The notes beneath the pieces are model-generated. The model ran no database searches, had not been told where the DNA came from, and saw only the letters and a program-made list of their open reading frames with translations. Shown here piece after piece: positions 62,483 to 64,000 of a stretch of DNA of 64,000 bases (positions are counted from its first letter, which is position 1; every line of letters begins with the position of its first letter). Origin of the DNA: Avidesulfovibrio sp964369685 (lineage in GTDB: Bacteria > Desulfobacterota > Desulfovibrionia > Desulfovibrionales > Desulfovibrionaceae); the NCBI GenBank assembly GCA_964369685.1, contig CAYJFB010000002.1, positions 142,216 through 206,215 of the forward strand, written 5' to 3'. Position numbers and translations under genes: made by a program.

Positions 62483-63028
62483 ATGAAAATTTTGATAATT
62501 AACGGCAGCCCAAGAAAGGGTAATACAAAATGCGCATTGGCCCTGCTTGAAAAAGCCATTCATGAAAAATACAACCATACAGACTGTGAATATATTGATG
62601 TTCCTGCACTCAAGATACAAGGCTGTATGCACTGTGACGGTTGCAAGAAAAACGGCGGCGACTGTGTGATGAAAGACGGCAGTGCTGAGTTAATGAACAA
62701 AATGATGGAAGCAAATGTCCTTATTTTTGGCACACCTGTATACTGGTGGGGGATCAGTTCTCAGCTCAAGGCATATATCGATAAATTTTATTCAAAAGAC
62801 TTACTGATACAAGAAATTGCGTCGAAAAAAGTTGGTGTTATTGCTATAGGTGCATTAGATACAAAAAATATTCAGTATAAACTTATAGCTAGTCAATTTG
62901 AAAGTATCTGCGAATATCTCAAATGGGACATGATGTTTTGTTCGTCATTCTCCTATGAAGGAAAACAGGATTTGGCAAATGATGCCGATATTGAGAAGAA
63001 AATAGCTATACTCGCTGAAAAAATATAA
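62483..63028 (+). CDS. Iron-sulfur flavoprotein-like NAD(P)H-dependent oxidoreductase
   Basis: A 181-residue flavodoxin-fold protein. GSPRKGNT at residues 9-16 is the FMN phosphate loop. CMHCDGCKKNGGDC (from about residue 48) has the compact C-x2-C-x2-C-x6-C spacing used for the [4Fe-4S] cluster of Isf-type flavoproteins. TPVYWWGISSQLKAYIDKFY is the family's quinone/flavin loop. It probably reduces quinones or other electrophiles or oxygen species. It follows the SDR on the same strand behind a 170-bp gap. The cluster is inferred from Cys spacing only. Confidence 0.82.
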   Translation: MKILIINGSPRKGNTKCALALLEKAIHEKYNHTDCEYIDVPALKIQGCMHCDGCKKNGGDCVMKDGSAELMNKMMEANVLIFGTPVYWWGISSQLKAYIDKFYSKDLLIQEIASKKVGVIAIGALDTKNIQYKLIASQFESICEYLKWDMMFCSSFSYEGKQDLANDADIEKKIAILAEKI

Positions 63029-63050
63029 CATATGAATAGTTTACAAAAAA

Positions 63051-63085
63051 AACGACACTATCATAAAAATAGAGGTCGTTTCTTA
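63051..63085 (+). terminator. Possible terminator after the flavoprotein gene
   Basis: AACGAC (63051-63056) pairs with GTCGTT (63075-63080), with inner CTAT/ATAG pairing, and is followed by TCTT. The preceding A-run and following T-rich bases fit a weak bidirectional terminator. Confidence 0.5.
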
Positions 63086-63264
63086 TACGCAATTCAATGA
63101 ATACAACGTGTTCATATTGAACACTATGATTTACTTAAATGGCGGAGAGGGGGAGATTACACAAGCTTCTTGCACTCGTTAAACATAAAAGAAATGTTAA
63201 TTGACTTTTCTTATTGGTACATATATATAAATTTAATTGTGAATTTTATATGGGAAGATTTATA

Positions 63265-63936
63265 ATGGCACAATCACCAAACATGACGTATGCGAAGCAT
63301 CCATCACAGGAGCTTTGTGAGCTTTTTTCTGAACAACCATATCAAGGGCAACACCCAGAAAAAGCAAGTGTCATCATATTGGGGAAGGATGCAAACTATA
63401 GTCAATATTTAACTCATCATCCGTTCTTTTCATACATTCTTGAATATCATAAAAATGGAGTTACTTTTTGGGAAAAATATGGGATTCATCATCCTTTTCT
63501 TCATACTGAGTACCCCTTTCCAAAAACAAGGGGGGGTGTCCCTTATCATAAAAACTTTAGCCACATAGGACTGACAAAACAAAGCGCAAAGCACATATCC
63601 TTCATAGAGTTATTAGACATTCCCACCACTGGCGTAAGTAGCAAAAAGGATACAGCATTTCGGCAAATGCTTTCTCGTGAACACTTGCAGTGGATTGAAA
63701 ATGTAATATTTTCTGGGAATAAGAAAATAGTTCTCCTTAATCCTTATTTTATTCGTAACATATCATATTTGAATAAACATTTTTCTGTTTTTATGCGCTT
63801 CCCCAAAAAAATACCTCCTTTAACGACTTTAACAATAGAAAATATCACTTTATTTTCGTGTTATCATTTCTCTGCAAGAAATAAGATTTACCCACATATA
63901 GGCTTAATACGTGATACAATCTCACAATTTTTATAA
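63265..63936 (+). CDS. Unrecognised protein, possible uracil-DNA-glycosylase-like fold
   Basis: A 223-residue protein with no confident family. SVIILGKDANYSQYL near residue 35 sits where UDG-superfamily enzymes have their water-activating GxDPY loop. NPYFIRNI lies in the middle, and FSCYHFSARN near the C-terminus resembles the HPSPLS-type DNA-binding loop. EYHKNGVTFWEKYGIHHPF and GVPYHKNFSHIGL look like conserved, aromatic-rich stretches. There is no signal or membrane segment. GGGAAG precedes ATG 63265; an earlier in-frame start (63214) lacks a site. The gene is A+T rich and stands alone at the window end. The UDG reading is inference from motif order only. Confidence 0.55.
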   Translation: MAQSPNMTYAKHPSQELCELFSEQPYQGQHPEKASVIILGKDANYSQYLTHHPFFSYILEYHKNGVTFWEKYGIHHPFLHTEYPFPKTRGGVPYHKNFSHIGLTKQSAKHISFIELLDIPTTGVSSKKDTAFRQMLSREHLQWIENVIFSGNKKIVLLNPYFIRNISYLNKHFSVFMRFPKKIPPLTTLTIENITLFSCYHFSARNKIYPHIGLIRDTISQFL

Positions 63937-64000
63937 TACTATTAACAAAAAGCGACCCCTTTCAGGCCTTATCCTTTAATCCGTCAGGGAGTCGGCGTAG

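Noticed and set aside
63937..64000. Terminal 64 bases
   Set aside because: No gene, terminator or repeat could be supported in so short a stretch.

Overview
The window reads as a chromosome segment of a flagellated, anaerobic Gram-negative bacterium. The best match is a member of the Desulfovibrionaceae (Desulfobacterota). The inference rests on the combination of genes: siroheme decarboxylase AhbB, cobaltochelatase CbiK, a TupA tungstate-binding protein and hydrogenase maturation factor HypD, together with the flagellar order fliR-flhB-flhA-flhF-flhG-fliA-cheY-fliL-motB and a PSP1-metG pair. G+C looks moderate by eye in the core and lower after about 58.7 kb; it was not counted. No tRNA, rRNA, CRISPR array or insertion sequence was recognised.

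Layout. 0-4 kb: the end of a helical-cell-shape type M99 carboxypeptidase, a family-9 glycosyltransferase and two small conserved-looking proteins of unknown role. 4-10 kb: a type I secretion system (TolC-like lipoprotein, LssB-type ABC exporter with an inactive C39-like domain, HlyD-like adaptor) behind a perfect sigma-54 promoter match. 10-12.5 kb: a small exported protein with a (Asp)n-Arg tail, a VKOR-thioredoxin fusion and a TPR lipoprotein. 12.7-22.2 kb: a glycogen cluster (debranching enzyme, GT4 glycosyltransferase, GH57 glycosidase, and a giant protein joining a GT3-like glycogen synthase to an alpha-glucan phosphorylase), closed by a strong terminator. 22.6-25 kb: an unknown membrane protein and a MlaE/MlaF-type lipid ABC pair.

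25-34.3 kb: the flagellar export, placement and regulation block, with a very divergent FlhF. 34.3-38.8 kb: tetrapyrrole and isoprenoid genes (cbiK, ispA, dxs, ahbB). 39-44 kb: an orphan tungstate-binding protein, a GAF-AAA+-Fis regulator with degenerate motor motifs, and a membrane diguanylate cyclase. 44-50.3 kb, minus strand: the conserved rpmH-rnpA-yidD-yidC-khpB-mnmE block plus a DEDDy exonuclease. Here rnpA appears to start at an ATT codon inside rpmH. 50.4-58.7 kb: hypD, PSP1 protein, metG, MotE-like protein and fliJ, rodA and a PHP histidinol phosphatase.

58.7-64 kb looks accessory: MerR regulator and MATE exporter sharing a 19-bp-spacer MerR-type promoter, HxlR regulator opposite an SDR and an iron-sulfur flavoprotein, and an unrecognised protein with possible uracil-DNA-glycosylase-like motifs. 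No complete new system is obvious. The best leads are the rnpA start, the synthase-phosphorylase fusion, the degenerate sigma-54-activator relative, the Asp-Arg repeat protein and the last unrecognised gene.
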